Program-made: the position numbers and the translations under genes | Notes under the pieces: generated by a model | Seen by the model: the letters and a program-made list of their open reading frames with translations, nothing else | Databases searched by the model: none | What the model was told of the DNA's origin: nothing | Origin: Thermoplasmata archaeon | GTDB taxonomy: Archaea; Thermoplasmatota; Thermoplasmata; UBA184 | Length of the DNA: 26,483 bases | Assembly (NCBI GenBank): GCA_027314845.1 | Contig: DAHVAA010000001.1 | Coordinates: 17,004-43,486, forward strand | Reading direction: 5' to 3' | Part shown: positions 1-8,920 of the stretch, piece after piece | Position numbering within the stretch: the stretch's first letter is position 1 | Layout of the letters: every line of letters starts with the position of its first letter

Positions 1-764
1 GGAAGTACTTCGACACCGAGCACCCGAAGCACGAGGACCATCCCGCCTTCACCCGGCTCGCCGACGAGTACTACCAGCTGATCGACCAGGAGGTCGGCAC
101 CTTCCTGGACGGGCTCCCGGAGAACGTGTTCGTCCTCGTGGCGTCGGACCACGGAAGCCAGGCGATGGACGGATGCTTCTGCATCAACGAGTGGCTGGCC
201 GACGTGGGACTGCTCACGTTCAAGGGCCCGCGTCCCCCCGCGGGCACCCCCCTCGAGAAGTGCGCTATCGACTGGAGCCGGACCCAGGCGTGGGGGGCGG
301 GGGGATACTACGCACGGATCTTCTTCAACGTGAAGGGACGGGAGCCGTCCGGCGTGGTCGACCCGGCCGAGACGGAAGAGCTCCAGCGGTTCCTCACCGC
401 CGAGCTCTCCAAGGTGCGGCGCGAGGACGGCCGCCCGCTCGCGCCCGATGTGCGGGCGCCCCGGCAGATCTATCGCAAGGTGAACGGGGATGCCCCCGAC
501 CTCATGGTGTACTTCGGGGACCTCCGGTGCCGGTCGGCGGGTTCCGTCGGCTACGGACGGCATTTCGTGGAGGAGAACGATACCGGGCCGGACGATGCCG
601 TCCATTCCTTCGAGGGAATCTACCTGGCGTCGGCGAACGAGGGCCAGCCCGCCGGGGCCTCCGTCGAGCGGTCCATCCTGGACGTGGCCCCGACGCTGAT
701 GCGCCGGATGGGGCTGCCCGTGCCGGCGCACATGCAGGGCTCGGTCATCGACGAGTGGAACTAG
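1..764 (+). CDS. Type I phosphodiesterase / nucleotide pyrophosphatase-like protein (PDE1), C-terminal part
   Basis: This gene is truncated by the left window edge. The frame is open from position 3, and the visible part is about 253 codons ending at TAG 762-764. It begins KYFDTEHPKHEDHPAF and contains a SDHGS metal-binding motif and the segment ENDTGPDDAVH. It is a clear paralogue of PDE2 (2244-3665): both share CFCIN-x-WLA, PPAGTPLE, the WGAGGYY-x-RIFFN block and ENDTGPDDAVH. In the alkaline phosphatase superfamily such enzymes hydrolyse or transfer phosphodiester groups using two metal ions. The catalytic nucleophile region would lie in the missing N-terminal half. SULF1 follows on the same strand after 41 bp, so the two are probably co-transcribed. 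An internal ATG at 126 is not the real start, because homology to PDE2 continues upstream of it. The substrate is unknown. Confidence 0.88.
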   Translation, partial: KYFDTEHPKHEDHPAFTRLADEYYQLIDQEVGTFLDGLPENVFVLVASDHGSQAMDGCFCINEWLADVGLLTFKGPRPPAGTPLEKCAIDWSRTQAWGAGGYYARIFFNVKGREPSGVVDPAETEELQRFLTAELSKVRREDGRPLAPDVRAPRQIYRKVNGDAPDLMVYFGDLRCRSAGSVGYGRHFVEENDTGPDDAVHSFEGIYLASANEGQPAGASVERSILDVAPTLMRRMGLPVPAHMQGSVIDEWN

Positions 765-805
765 GGGGCGTGCGGACCGGCCCTGGGCGCCTCCGCTGAG
801 CCACC

Positions 806-2266
806 ATGAGCGGTCCTTCGCTATCCATCCCCGCACCGAACCTGATCGTGGTCGTCCTCGACTGCGTCCGGGCGAAGAGCGTGGGTGGGGTCGGACCCGC
901 GCGGAAGGCCCGTACCCCGCACCTGGACCGGATCGCCGAGGAGGGGGCGTCGTTCTCCCACGCGGTGGCCCCGGGGAACTGGACGATCCCCTCCCACATG
1001 TCGATGCTCACCGGGACCTACCCTTGGGTCCACGGCCTCCGCAGCTTCCAGCGGGAGGGGCGTCAGCTCCCCAAGATCGCCACCTGGCTGCGGGCGCGGG
1101 GGTACGAGACGGGACTCTTCACCGAGGAAGTGCACCTGGTCGCCGGGTATGGGCTCGAAGAGGGGTTCGAGCATCGGTGGGCGCGCCGGTTCGGCACCTC
1201 CGACGATGACCGGACCGCCACCAACCGGATCTTCGGCCATTCGAGCTGGGTCTATTCGCGATCGGTCCGCCGGGTGATCGAGAGCGTCCCGCGCCTCGCG
1301 ATCCCCTTGAGCGCGCTGAATTTCCAGCAGGAGGCCTCGTTCAAGCGCGAGGTCTGCGGCGAGTACCTCAACCAGGCGTTCGAGCGGTGGCTGGCGTCCC
1401 GGATCACCTCCCGCCCGTTCTTCGCCCTCTTCAACTTCGTCGACGCCCATGAGCCCTACGTCGACCTCGTCCCCCGGCCGTTCCTGGGTGGGTCGCGGAA
1501 GGGGTTCGCCCAGGTCCCCCGCTACTACATGCTCGCGGTCCCGGCGCTGCGCGAGCAGGTCGACTGGTCGTACATCGAATCCGGGTACCTCTCCGGGATC
1601 GAGCGGGCCGACGCGAAGGTCGGGCGTCTCCGCGAAAGCCTCGAGCGGGCCGGTGTCGCCGAGAACACGATGCTGGTCATCACCTCGGACCACGGGCAGT
1701 CGTTCGGGGAGTCGGGCAACGTCTACCACGGCTGCGGGGCCACGGACTCCGTCCTGCGGGTCCCCCTGTACGCCTGGGGCCACGGGGTCGCCCCGGGCGC
1801 GATCGACGCCTGGACGAGCCTCTGCGAGATCCCCTCCTGGCTCAAGTCCTCCGCGCTCGGCCTGGAACCGTTCGACGCCCTGGGATCCGCCCCGGTCCCG
1901 TTCCCGTCGAGCTCGACCTCGGGACGGACGGTCCTCGCCGAGGGCGGGCCGGCCTCGGACCCGAATCGTTCGCTCCTGGGCATCCGGCCCGAGGAGCGCT
2001 GGAACCACCGGCTCATCGCGGCCTACCAGGACCAGGTCAAGGTGGTCTGGGACACCCACACCAACGAGATGTGGACCTGGAGCACCGCCGGGGACCCCGA
2101 TGCTCAGGCGGCGGTCCCGCTCTCGCCCGAGCAGCGGGAGGCGGCGCTGCGCTCCACCTTCCGCATCGCGCAGCCCGAGGATGCGCAGCGCTTCCGTCCG
2201 CGGGAAGGGGCCCCGCCGAGGCGGCCCCTCGACGACTCCCGCCTCAGATCGTGGGGGTACGACTGA
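806..2266 (+). CDS. Sulfatase-fold alkaline phosphatase superfamily enzyme (SULF1), 486 aa
   Basis: This is the first of three paralogous sulfatase-fold proteins. The N-terminal strand carries the metal-binding Asp in VVLDCVRA (D19). The nucleophile motif is NWTIPSHMSMLTG, so T60 occupies the position where formylglycine sulfatases have Cys or Ser (C-x-P-S-R). SDHGQSFGE (D295, H296) is the C-terminal metal site, and the protein ends RLRSWGYD. The Thr argues against a classical formylglycine sulfatase and for a phosphohydrolase or phosphotransferase activity. There is no obvious signal peptide or membrane segment, so it is probably cytoplasmic. The start is ATG 806; I see neither a strong Shine-Dalgarno nor a TATA box, which fits a downstream gene after PDE1 (41 bp gap). 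Its last 23 bp overlap the 3' end of PDE2 on the other strand. Unlike SULF2 and SULF3 it has no GT-C partner immediately downstream. Confidence 0.9.
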   Translation: MSGPSLSIPAPNLIVVVLDCVRAKSVGGVGPARKARTPHLDRIAEEGASFSHAVAPGNWTIPSHMSMLTGTYPWVHGLRSFQREGRQLPKIATWLRARGYETGLFTEEVHLVAGYGLEEGFEHRWARRFGTSDDDRTATNRIFGHSSWVYSRSVRRVIESVPRLAIPLSALNFQQEASFKREVCGEYLNQAFERWLASRITSRPFFALFNFVDAHEPYVDLVPRPFLGGSRKGFAQVPRYYMLAVPALREQVDWSYIESGYLSGIERADAKVGRLRESLERAGVAENTMLVITSDHGQSFGESGNVYHGCGATDSVLRVPLYAWGHGVAPGAIDAWTSLCEIPSWLKSSALGLEPFDALGSAPVPFPSSSTSGRTVLAEGGPASDPNRSLLGIRPEERWNHRLIAAYQDQVKVVWDTHTNEMWTWSTAGDPDAQAAVPLSPEQREAALRSTFRIAQPEDAQRFRPREGAPPRRPLDDSRLRSWGYD

Positions 2267-3665
2267 TCTCGGGTCGCGGGAACTGGATCGGCCGGCCCTG
2301 GATGTGGTCGGGGACGGGCTCGCCGAGCGCCGTGAGCAAGGTCGGGGTCACGTCCAGGATCTCCTGGGCCGGCAGGACGCCGCCCTCCCTCGCGTTCGGG
2401 TCATAGTAGAGGAAGACCCCCTCGGGATGATGCACCGCGTCATCCGGTCCCGTGTCGTTCTCGCGGAGGTACAGGGACGGGTAGCCGAGCGTGCCGGCGG
2501 ACCGCCACCGGAGCTCGTCCAGGTAGACCATCAGGTCCGGAGGGTCGCCCCGGACCATCCGGTAGACCTCGCCGGGCTCGAAGATGCGGGTCGCCATCGG
2601 TCGCCCGTCCGGCGTCCTCACCCGATTCAAGTCCTCGATGAGCTTCCGCTTGAGGGCCGGTAGCGCCCTCGCGTCGACCGTGCCCTGGGGATCCCGGCCC
2701 TTGATGTTGAAAAAGATGCGGGAGTAGTACCCCCCCGCTCCCCAGACCCGGGTCGCCCCCCAGTCCACGGCCGCCCGCTCGAGCGGGGTGCCCGCCGGGG
2801 GCGTTTCCCGGAGCACGAGATAGCCGTTCTCCGCGAGCCACTGATTGATGCAGAAGCAGCCGGCCATCGGCATGCTGCCGTGATCGGAGACGATGACGAT
2901 GCGCGTGGACCGATCGGCCAGCGAGATGAGCCGCCCGAGGGATTGGTCGATCACTCGGTAGTAGTCGAGCAGCACGTGCTCGAAGGGGTTGCCGGGCACG
3001 TACCCGGGGTGGGTCGGGTCGAAGTACTTCGTGTAGGCGTGGTGGAGCCGATCGGTCCCCACCTCGTGGATGGCGAAGACATCCCAGCGCTCCCGGCTGT
3101 AGAGCGCCTCGGCCACGGCGAAGCGTGCCTGGGTCATCTCTACGATGTTCTCGAAGAGCCGCTCCCGTTCCTGGGCGCGGAAGGTCACGTCGAACGTATA
3201 CCGGCCGAACCGGGACTCGATCTCCCGCGCGAGCTCGGGCGGATAGGTCCACTCCCGCGCACCGGGCGGCGTCAGGAAGTCGGACACGTAGAGGCCGTTG
3301 ACGGCCGGGGGCGGGAAGCCGGGCGGCATCCCGACAACGGCGACCCGTCGGCCGCGGTCGGACAGCAGCTTCCAGAGCGTGGGGACCGGCAGGGAATCCG
3401 AGGCCGGGCCGTAGGACTGCGTATAGGAGTGGTCGAGGCGATGACGGAACCCGTACATCCCGAGCGTGCCCGGATCGACGCCGGTGAACATGACCGCCCA
3501 GGCGGGCAGGGAGATGGGCGGGTCGGTGGTCCGGAGCGGACCGCGCCAGGCCGCCGGGAGCAGCCGGCGGAGGTTCGGCATCACCGGCAGGCAGATGTCG
3601 AAGAGGAACCGGGACGAGGCCGAGTCGAGCCCGACGACCAGGAGCCGGGGCGTAGGGTCGTTCAT
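2244..3665 (-). CDS. Type I phosphodiesterase / nucleotide pyrophosphatase-like protein (PDE2), 473 aa
   Basis: This is a full-length paralogue of PDE1. The N-terminus RLLVVGLDSASSR supplies the first metal Asp (D14). PPISLPAWAVMFTG matches the nucleophile loop of nucleotide pyrophosphatase/phosphodiesterase enzymes, with S52 at the nucleophile position. EVGTDRLHH (D205, H209), SDHGSMP (D261, H262) and the late DDAVHHPEG motif complete a typical two-metal set. No membrane segment or signal peptide is visible, so a cytoplasmic location is likely. The start ATG 3663-3665 overlaps the stop of the upstream gene SEC1 in an ATGA arrangement, so translation is probably coupled. The 3' end overlaps SULF1 convergently by 23 bp. 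The family acts on phosphodiesters, but the substrate (nucleotide sugar, glycan or lipid phosphodiester) cannot be read from sequence. Confidence 0.92.
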   Translation of the reverse strand: MNDPTPRLLVVGLDSASSRFLFDICLPVMPNLRRLLPAAWRGPLRTTDPPISLPAWAVMFTGVDPGTLGMYGFRHRLDHSYTQSYGPASDSLPVPTLWKLLSDRGRRVAVVGMPPGFPPPAVNGLYVSDFLTPPGAREWTYPPELAREIESRFGRYTFDVTFRAQERERLFENIVEMTQARFAVAEALYSRERWDVFAIHEVGTDRLHHAYTKYFDPTHPGYVPGNPFEHVLLDYYRVIDQSLGRLISLADRSTRIVIVSDHGSMPMAGCFCINQWLAENGYLVLRETPPAGTPLERAAVDWGATRVWGAGGYYSRIFFNIKGRDPQGTVDARALPALKRKLIEDLNRVRTPDGRPMATRIFEPGEVYRMVRGDPPDLMVYLDELRWRSAGTLGYPSLYLRENDTGPDDAVHHPEGVFLYYDPNAREGGVLPAQEILDVTPTLLTALGEPVPDHIQGRPIQFPRPEISRTPTI

Positions 3666-4765
3666 CCCACCCCTAGGCCCGCCGGGGCCGCCTCCCCTTC
3701 ATCGCCGGCGGTGGCCCTCGCGGCGCCCGGGTCCGGGTCGGAGCCGCGCCCGCCGGCGCGGGGCGGTCGTCGGCCCCCCAGCATGAGCATCGCCACGGCG
3801 ACGGCGAGGAGCACCGCCCCGACGAGAACGCCCCCGTTGAGGACCCCGGTCCAGTCGATCGACAGCGTGGGGGCCACCGTCAGGTTCGTCACCCGATAGT
3901 GCATGGCCAGGAGCAGGAGGCTGAGGTTCGGCGAGACGTTCTCCCAGAGCTGGAGGTCGCCCGAGAGGGGCGCGGTCGCCGGGAGGTTCAGCTGGAGACA
4001 GAGGTCCGCGGCGGGCGGAGGCGCCGCCCGCGCGGTCGTCGCGTTGAGCTCGGAGGGAGGGTTCAAGGTGGCGGCTCGGAGGGTGAAGGTCCGCCCTCCG
4101 ATGGGGCCGGCGAGGCAGGCTCCGAGCGACCCCGACGGCGCGACGAGCTTCGGCCCGAAGGAGGTGGCGGCGGCATACTGCGCGGCCTCCAGGTCCGGGG
4201 TCGACGTGCTCCACGAGGAGTTCTGCGCGCCACCATCGACGGAGACCAGTAGCCACTGCCAACGCAGCGCGAGCGTGAGCGTACCGAACGGGAGGACCGA
4301 CATCGGGGTCTCTCCGAGGGTGCTGAACACCGCGGTGCCGGCCGGCCGGAAGGTCGTCTGGTTGAACAGGATGTCCAGGACCTCGGTGCTGTTCTCGGGG
4401 AGGAACTGATCGTTCGACAGGGTGAGGTTCCGGGCCCCGAGCGGGACGACGAGCGCCCCTTCCGCGGTCGCGAAACTGACCTGTGTCGCGGGGAACCAGA
4501 CCTGGAGGGAGCCCCACGCGCTGAGGTATCCCGGGGCGGCGAGTTCGTAGCGGAACCCGATCCGGTCCCCGGGCACCAGCGCGCCGGTCGGCCCGTGCAG
4601 CGGCGCGGACACGTTCGTGACGGACGACGCGGCCGGGGAGATCGGGGAGGTGGGTCTCGGCTCCGGAGCGGGGCCGGACGCACCGAGCAGACCCGGGACC
4701 GTCGGCGGAGTTCCCGCGAGCAGGATCGTCGCCACGACGAAAAGAGCGGCCGGCCCGGTTGGCAT
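3662..4765 (-). CDS. Secreted, C-terminally anchored surface protein (SEC1), about 367 aa
   Basis: I do not recognise a named family. The chosen start, ATG 4763-4765, gives a signal peptide (MPTGPAALFVVATILLAG). It also places a TATA-like TTATCTATC (4788-4796, minus strand) about 27 nt upstream, as expected for a leaderless mRNA. The frame stays open further upstream but would then run into the SULF2 promoter and start. A Pro/Ser-rich linker is followed by a probable beta-rich ectodomain with about eight N-X-S/T sequons and only two Cys. A single membrane helix (GVLVGAVLLAVAVAMLML) then precedes a charged tail of about 36 residues, so the bulk should face outside. The gene is divergent from SULF2 (136 bp between starts) and overlaps PDE2 by 4 bp, so the two form an operon. 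It occupies the same relative position as SEC2 does next to SULF3. Confidence 0.8.
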   Translation of the reverse strand: MPTGPAALFVVATILLAGTPPTVPGLLGASGPAPEPRPTSPISPAASSVTNVSAPLHGPTGALVPGDRIGFRYELAAPGYLSAWGSLQVWFPATQVSFATAEGALVVPLGARNLTLSNDQFLPENSTEVLDILFNQTTFRPAGTAVFSTLGETPMSVLPFGTLTLALRWQWLLVSVDGGAQNSSWSTSTPDLEAAQYAAATSFGPKLVAPSGSLGACLAGPIGGRTFTLRAATLNPPSELNATTARAAPPPAADLCLQLNLPATAPLSGDLQLWENVSPNLSLLLLAMHYRVTNLTVAPTLSIDWTGVLNGGVLVGAVLLAVAVAMLMLGGRRPPRAGGRGSDPDPGAARATAGDEGEAAPAGLGVG

Positions 4766-4787
4766 CTGGACTCTCAAGCGGGGAGAT

Positions 4788-4796
4788 GATAGATAA
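4788..4796 (-). promoter_or_regulatory. TATA-like box for SEC1-PDE2
   Basis: The minus strand reads TTATCTATC, in an AT-rich patch within otherwise very GC-rich sequence. Its centre is about 27 nt from the SEC1 ATG, the spacing expected for a leaderless archaeal transcript. The same TTATCTA core precedes SEC2. Confidence 0.5.
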
Positions 4797-4868
4797 CCAT
4801 TCGCGACGGCGCGGCCCGCCGGCCGGAGCCGCCGGGTCCGGCCCTTGGGCGTCGTCGGGCGTGGCACC

Positions 4869-4874
4869 TTTATC
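4869..4874 (+). promoter_or_regulatory. TATA-like box for SULF2-GTC1
   Basis: TTTATC is centred about 30 nt before ATG 4902. This spacing supports 4902 rather than the in-frame ATG 4875 as the start, because 4875 directly abuts the box. The same hexamer precedes the surface-protein gene at 13688 and the GT2 gene. Confidence 0.5.
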
Positions 4875-4901
4875 ATGGGAACTTCCTCCGTACGAACGCC
4901 G

Positions 4902-6398
4902 ATGGCAGGGGGGGCGGACCGGCCGAACATCCTGGTGGTCGTCCTGGATTGCGTCCGGGCCTGGGACTTTCCGGGCGGTCCGGACGCGCAGGGGCCGCTG
5001 CCCTCGTTCGAGCAGTTCCGCCGCGAGTCCTGGAGCTTCCCCCATGCGGCGAGCGTGGCGCACTGGACCGTGCCCTCGCACGCGTCGATCTTCACGGGGC
5101 TCTATCCGTGGGAACACGGGGTCCACGCGAAGGGCGAGCTGGCCGTCCCGGACCGGTTCCCGCAGTTGGATTCGCTCCTCCGCGCGACGGGGTACGAGAC
5201 CCTCTCGATGTCGGCGAACGGGCTGATCTCGCCGGCGCTGGGCTTTGCGAAGGGCTGCGACCGGGCGGCGTGGGGGGTCTCGCTCTTCAACCGCGTGAGC
5301 GCGCGCTCGACCCCTCCGCGCGGATCGTTCGTCGACCCGACGCGCTCGGCCGCCGCCGAGGGATTCCTTCAGCACCGGATGAAACCCGCCTCGTACTGGG
5401 CGGCCGTCTACCTCGCGAAGTACCCGGGATTCTGGGACCTCGGGACCCAGCTGATCCGCCGGTTGCGGAACGGGACCGACCCGCTGCCTCCCCGTCTCGC
5501 CCCCTGGCTCGAGCCGACCCTGGCTCGGACGATCGCGGACGTCCCCGCCGACCGACCGCTCTACTGCTTCGTGAACCTCCTCGACGCCCACGAACCCTAC
5601 CTCTCCGACCCCGAGCTCGAGCGATCGTGGTGGGAGTATGCGACCACCCGTCAGGACCGGCGGGGCTGGGTGTCGGGGGATTGGGCCCCGACGCGGAAGG
5701 AGTTCGACCACCTCCACGGGCTGTACCGCCAGACCCTGAAGCTCATGGATCGTCGGTTCCAGATGATCCGGGACGCCTTCGTCTCGGCCGGACGATGGGA
5801 GAACACCCTGACGATCCTCACGAGCGACCACGGTCAGGCGTTCGGGGAACACGGTGCGCTCTTCCACATCAACCGCATCGACGAGCCCGAGCTGCGCATC
5901 CCGTTCCTCGTCCGGCCTCCCGGCGGCCTCCCCGGGCCCCGGACGGCCCTCGGTTGGGCCAGCCTCATCGACGTCGCCCCCACCTGCCTCCGGGCCGCCG
6001 GACAGGCCTCGGACGCCGAGCGGATGTCCGGCATCGATCTGAACGAGGTGGTCGAGGCGCCCCGATCCACCCCGGTCTTCGCGTTGAACGATGGCCTGGT
6101 CCACCGGGCGGACGCCGAGAGCGCTCCCTCGGAGCGTCGGAAGGAGCTCGACCGTTTCCTCGTGGGGGTCTACGTCGACGACCGGAAGCTGATCCTCGAT
6201 CCCGTGACGGGCGCCACGACGGCGTTCCAGGTGGACGCCGATCGGTTCGAGAGGGACGACCGGTGGGAATCCGAGCGGGCGGACTTCGCCCCGCTGGCCG
6301 ACCTCGCCGCCGACGTGGGACGTCGGGTACTGGGAGGGCCGGAAGCCCACCTGAGCGGGGATGTGGAGGATCGACTTCGGTCGTGGGGCTACATCTAG
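4902..6398 (+). CDS. Sulfatase-fold alkaline phosphatase superfamily enzyme (SULF2), 498 aa
   Basis: This is the closest relative of SULF3 in the window. Key sites are VVLDCVRAW (D16), HWTVPSHASIFTG (T56 at the nucleophile position) and TSDHGQAFGEHG (D309, H310). Both SULF2 and SULF3 share YPWEHG, LSANxLI, the NLL-x-xHEPY segment, SWWEY-x-TTRQD, GWASLID and a C-terminal DVEDRLRSWGY. Start ATG 4902 was chosen because the N-terminus (MAGGADRPNILVVVLDC) then matches SULF3 (MAPPASARPDVLIIVLDC) and the TATA-like box lies about 30 nt upstream. ATG 4875 is the alternative. No signal peptide is present, so it is probably cytoplasmic or membrane-associated. Thr instead of Cys or Ser suggests phosphohydrolase or phosphotransferase chemistry rather than formylglycine-dependent desulfation. 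GTC1 follows 18 bp downstream, so the pair is an operon. Confidence 0.9.
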   Translation: MAGGADRPNILVVVLDCVRAWDFPGGPDAQGPLPSFEQFRRESWSFPHAASVAHWTVPSHASIFTGLYPWEHGVHAKGELAVPDRFPQLDSLLRATGYETLSMSANGLISPALGFAKGCDRAAWGVSLFNRVSARSTPPRGSFVDPTRSAAAEGFLQHRMKPASYWAAVYLAKYPGFWDLGTQLIRRLRNGTDPLPPRLAPWLEPTLARTIADVPADRPLYCFVNLLDAHEPYLSDPELERSWWEYATTRQDRRGWVSGDWAPTRKEFDHLHGLYRQTLKLMDRRFQMIRDAFVSAGRWENTLTILTSDHGQAFGEHGALFHINRIDEPELRIPFLVRPPGGLPGPRTALGWASLIDVAPTCLRAAGQASDAERMSGIDLNEVVEAPRSTPVFALNDGLVHRADAESAPSERRKELDRFLVGVYVDDRKLILDPVTGATTAFQVDADRFERDDRWESERADFAPLADLAADVGRRVLGGPEAHLSGDVEDRLRSWGYI

Positions 6399-6416
6399 CC
6401 CGTCGCGCGGGGCGCC

Positions 6417-8810
6417 GTGCGGCCGGACGGGGCGGCGGGCGCCGACGGACGTGATGTGACCGCTCGGCAGCGCTTCCGGTCCTGGCTCGCGCGCCGGTTC
6501 CGGGACGGTGCCGATCGGGCGTCCGATCCCTCCGGGCTGATCCCGGCAGAGCCCCGCGAGTCGACCAACCTGCTGCTCGCACTGGTGCTGGCCGGCGCCT
6601 TCGCCCTCCTGCTCGGGTCCGAGATCACCCGGTTCCCCGTTCCCGCGGGGGGCGATCCCGGCGAGTGGGTGGCCTCCTCCTACCCCTACGTGGGGCTCCC
6701 CTACCCCAGCTGGATCGTCCCCGGGCAGTACCCGCCGCTCACCTTCCCCGTCCTGGGGGTCTTCGTCCGGATGGCCGGCCCCCTGTATGGCGCGAGGCTC
6801 TTCCTCGGCGTCGCCGCGGTCCTGGTCGGGCTCTCGATCTACCTTCTCGCCCGCTCGCTGCTCCGCTGGCCGTTCCTCGCCCTGGCCGTCGAGGGGATCG
6901 TCCTCTTCAATCCCGCGTTCCTCGAACTGTTCTTCTTCGGGGCCTATCCGAACCTTCTCGGGCTCGTCTTCTTCGACGTCGCCCTGGCGTTCCTCGTCCG
7001 ATTCGCGCGCAGCGGACGCTCGCGGCACCTGATCCTGTTCTGGGCCGCGTTGGGAGCCGCCCTGCTCACCCACAGCCTGGTGGGCCTCCTCCTCACGGGC
7101 AGCGCGCTCCTGTGCCTGCTCGGGCTCTTCCTGACCGCCGAGCTGCCCCGGGCGTTCATCCGCCCGAAGTGGGGCGGGGTCGCGGCGGTCGGCGCGCTCG
7201 CCCCGGTGGCGGCCTTCTACGGCGTGACCGCCCTCCTCGGCATCAGCCATCCGAGCTACCTCACCACCGGAAACTTCCAGCTCGCCCGCGACAGCATCGG
7301 CGAGATCCCGTACCTGCTCCTCCACCCGTTCCTGCCGTCGATCCGGCCGGACGTGGGGGCCAGCCTGCTGCTGCTCGCGGGCACGATCGGCGGGGTCGCT
7401 CTCGCGCTCATCGCCCTCGCGCTCGCTCGCCGGAGGCCGTCGGTGGGGTCCTTGGCGTTGGCCTCGATGCTCGTCGCCGTGAGCGGTTCCGCGCTCCTGG
7501 GATGGGCGGTCTCCGTGGTCACGGACTACGCCCGTTTCGGGTACGTTCTCGTCCTTCCCCTCGCCCTCGCGATCGCGTGGGTGGTCGAGGCCGGTATCGG
7601 GGTCCTCCGCCGCAGGACGCCGTCCTCCCCACCCGGCCCGACCGTTCGCCGGCGGCACCGGCCCGGCCGGCTCGCCGCGGCGGGCACCGCCGTCGCCCTC
7701 GTCCTCGTGGTCGTCCTCGCGGGAGGGTACGGCGCGCCGGCGATGGCCACGGCGGAGATCGCGAACACCCGGGTCGGCCACGACGCCGCCTTCCTCCAGG
7801 CGATCCAGGCCATCCAGGCGTCCGGAGTGCGCGGCGCGGTCCTCACGATCCCCGGCGCGGCCAAGTGGACCCGCGCGCTGCTCTCCGAGAACGCCTACTC
7901 GCCCATGCTCCCGGGGAGCTTCAGCTTCGATGCGAGCCATACCCTGGCCGAGGAGCTGGCCTACTTCGCGAGCACGAGCCGCTACACCATCGACGCGGGG
8001 GGGCTCGCCGCGACGGTGGGCGGATTCAACCGAACGGTCTCCGCGGATTCTCCCGTGTTCGAGGCCGCCTACTACGGCTCCTTCGCTCCGATCGTGGCCC
8101 TTCCGAGCTCGGGCATCGAACTCGGGATCGCGAACGGTTCGACCCTCGAGACGCAGCCGCTCGGGGCCCCCTTCGAGGTGGTACCGGGGGCCGTCGCCTC
8201 GGCCGATCGCCTCGACCTGTACTACCGGGTCACGGGGGCCGAGGTCACCCTCGAGATCGACGCGCCGAACTCGACGGCGAACACCCTCGAGCTCTCGGTG
8301 CGAGCGACGCCCACGAACGGCTACCAACTCCGTTTCCTCAACGCCTCGCTGGAGAACCCCACCCTCGGGCTCTCCCATCTCGCGCCGGGTCCCCGCGCGG
8401 GATCCGTCGAGGTCGTTCCGGACCTGTGGAACGGCGCCCTCGACTCGATGGCGGTCGTGGAGCCCGCCGCCTCGCTCGTCGGGATCCGGAGCTACAACGG
8501 TCCGGGGGCCCCGGCGGCGGCGATGATCTCGGTCGCGGGCACGACGCCCGGATCGCCCACGGGCGGGCTCGCGTTCTCGGTCCAACTCAGCACGCCGAAT
8601 GCGACGAACCCCATCGCGGATCTGCCCCGGCTCGTCTCGACCTCCGCCCAGTGGGGCGCGTGGGGGGCGCGGTTCTTCCTCTACGCGCCCTCGCCGGGCG
8701 TCGACCCGCTCCCGGCGGACGAGGTGCAGTACCTGATCGACGAGTACTCGGCCCAGGTCCTCTCCGTCGAGGGCGAGTGGACCGTCCTACTGCTCCCCCC
8801 CGTGGGGTAG
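6417..8810 (+). CDS. Polytopic membrane protein resembling GT-C glycosyltransferases (GTC1), 797 aa
   Basis: A cytoplasmic N-terminal tail of about 50 residues is followed by many hydrophobic segments up to about residue 440, then an exposed C-terminal domain of about 350 residues ending EGEWTVLLLPPVG. After the first membrane helix (51-67) a loop carries GGDPGEW (D80). GT-C enzymes keep a catalytic acidic residue in this first outward loop, so D80 is a reasonable catalytic candidate. Other conserved features shared with GTC2 and GTC3 are the YPPL-x-FP segment, FFGAYPNLLG (173-182) and, with GTC3, RGAVLT-x-PGA-x-KWTRALL in the ectodomain. The architecture recalls archaeal membrane proteins annotated as PTPS-related or GT-C-like. 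The start GTG 6417 is uncertain, with GTG 6456 as an alternative. It lies 18 bp after SULF2 in the same operon. Confidence 0.82.
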   Translation: MRPDGAAGADGRDVTARQRFRSWLARRFRDGADRASDPSGLIPAEPRESTNLLLALVLAGAFALLLGSEITRFPVPAGGDPGEWVASSYPYVGLPYPSWIVPGQYPPLTFPVLGVFVRMAGPLYGARLFLGVAAVLVGLSIYLLARSLLRWPFLALAVEGIVLFNPAFLELFFFGAYPNLLGLVFFDVALAFLVRFARSGRSRHLILFWAALGAALLTHSLVGLLLTGSALLCLLGLFLTAELPRAFIRPKWGGVAAVGALAPVAAFYGVTALLGISHPSYLTTGNFQLARDSIGEIPYLLLHPFLPSIRPDVGASLLLLAGTIGGVALALIALALARRRPSVGSLALASMLVAVSGSALLGWAVSVVTDYARFGYVLVLPLALAIAWVVEAGIGVLRRRTPSSPPGPTVRRRHRPGRLAAAGTAVALVLVVVLAGGYGAPAMATAEIANTRVGHDAAFLQAIQAIQASGVRGAVLTIPGAAKWTRALLSENAYSPMLPGSFSFDASHTLAEELAYFASTSRYTIDAGGLAATVGGFNRTVSADSPVFEAAYYGSFAPIVALPSSGIELGIANGSTLETQPLGAPFEVVPGAVASADRLDLYYRVTGAEVTLEIDAPNSTANTLELSVRATPTNGYQLRFLNASLENPTLGLSHLAPGPRAGSVEVVPDLWNGALDSMAVVEPAASLVGIRSYNGPGAPAAAMISVAGTTPGSPTGGLAFSVQLSTPNATNPIADLPRLVSTSAQWGAWGARFFLYAPSPGVDPLPADEVQYLIDEYSAQVLSVEGEWTVLLLPPVG

Positions 8811-8898
8811 GCACCCCGATCGACGCGACCGCGTGCGCCCGTCGGGCTCGCCGGTGACCCGAGAACGAGCTCCTCGATCCAAGCCGCGGGGAAGGGTT

Positions 8899-8913
8899 CG
8901 CTCCTCCGGAGCG
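8899..8913. repeat. 6-bp inverted repeat between convergent genes
   Basis: CGCTCC-tcc-GGAGCG is a perfect 6-bp stem with a 3-nt loop. It lies in the 140-bp gap between GTC1 (+) and SEC2 (-), which otherwise holds only the inverted repeat at 8921-8943. It may contribute to a 3' end structure, but short GC-rich stems are common by chance here. Confidence 0.3.
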
Positions 8914-8920
8914 GCGGCGG

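Noticed and set aside
1449..2663. 404-codon plus-strand frame overlapping SULF1 and PDE2
   Set aside because: Ser/Arg/Pro-rich frame-shifted product spanning two convergent real genes.
4875..4901. Upstream ATG 4875 as the SULF2 start
   Set aside because: It directly abuts the TATA-like box and adds residues absent from SULF3; ATG 4902 aligns with the SULF3 N-terminus and has leaderless spacing.
3699..8585. 1628-codon open frame on the minus strand
   Set aside because: It crosses SEC1, SULF2 and GTC1, and its product is an Arg/Glu/Gly/Pro-rich low-complexity string without motifs. The frames it overlaps have clear families or topology. It is an antisense shadow from scarce stop codons.
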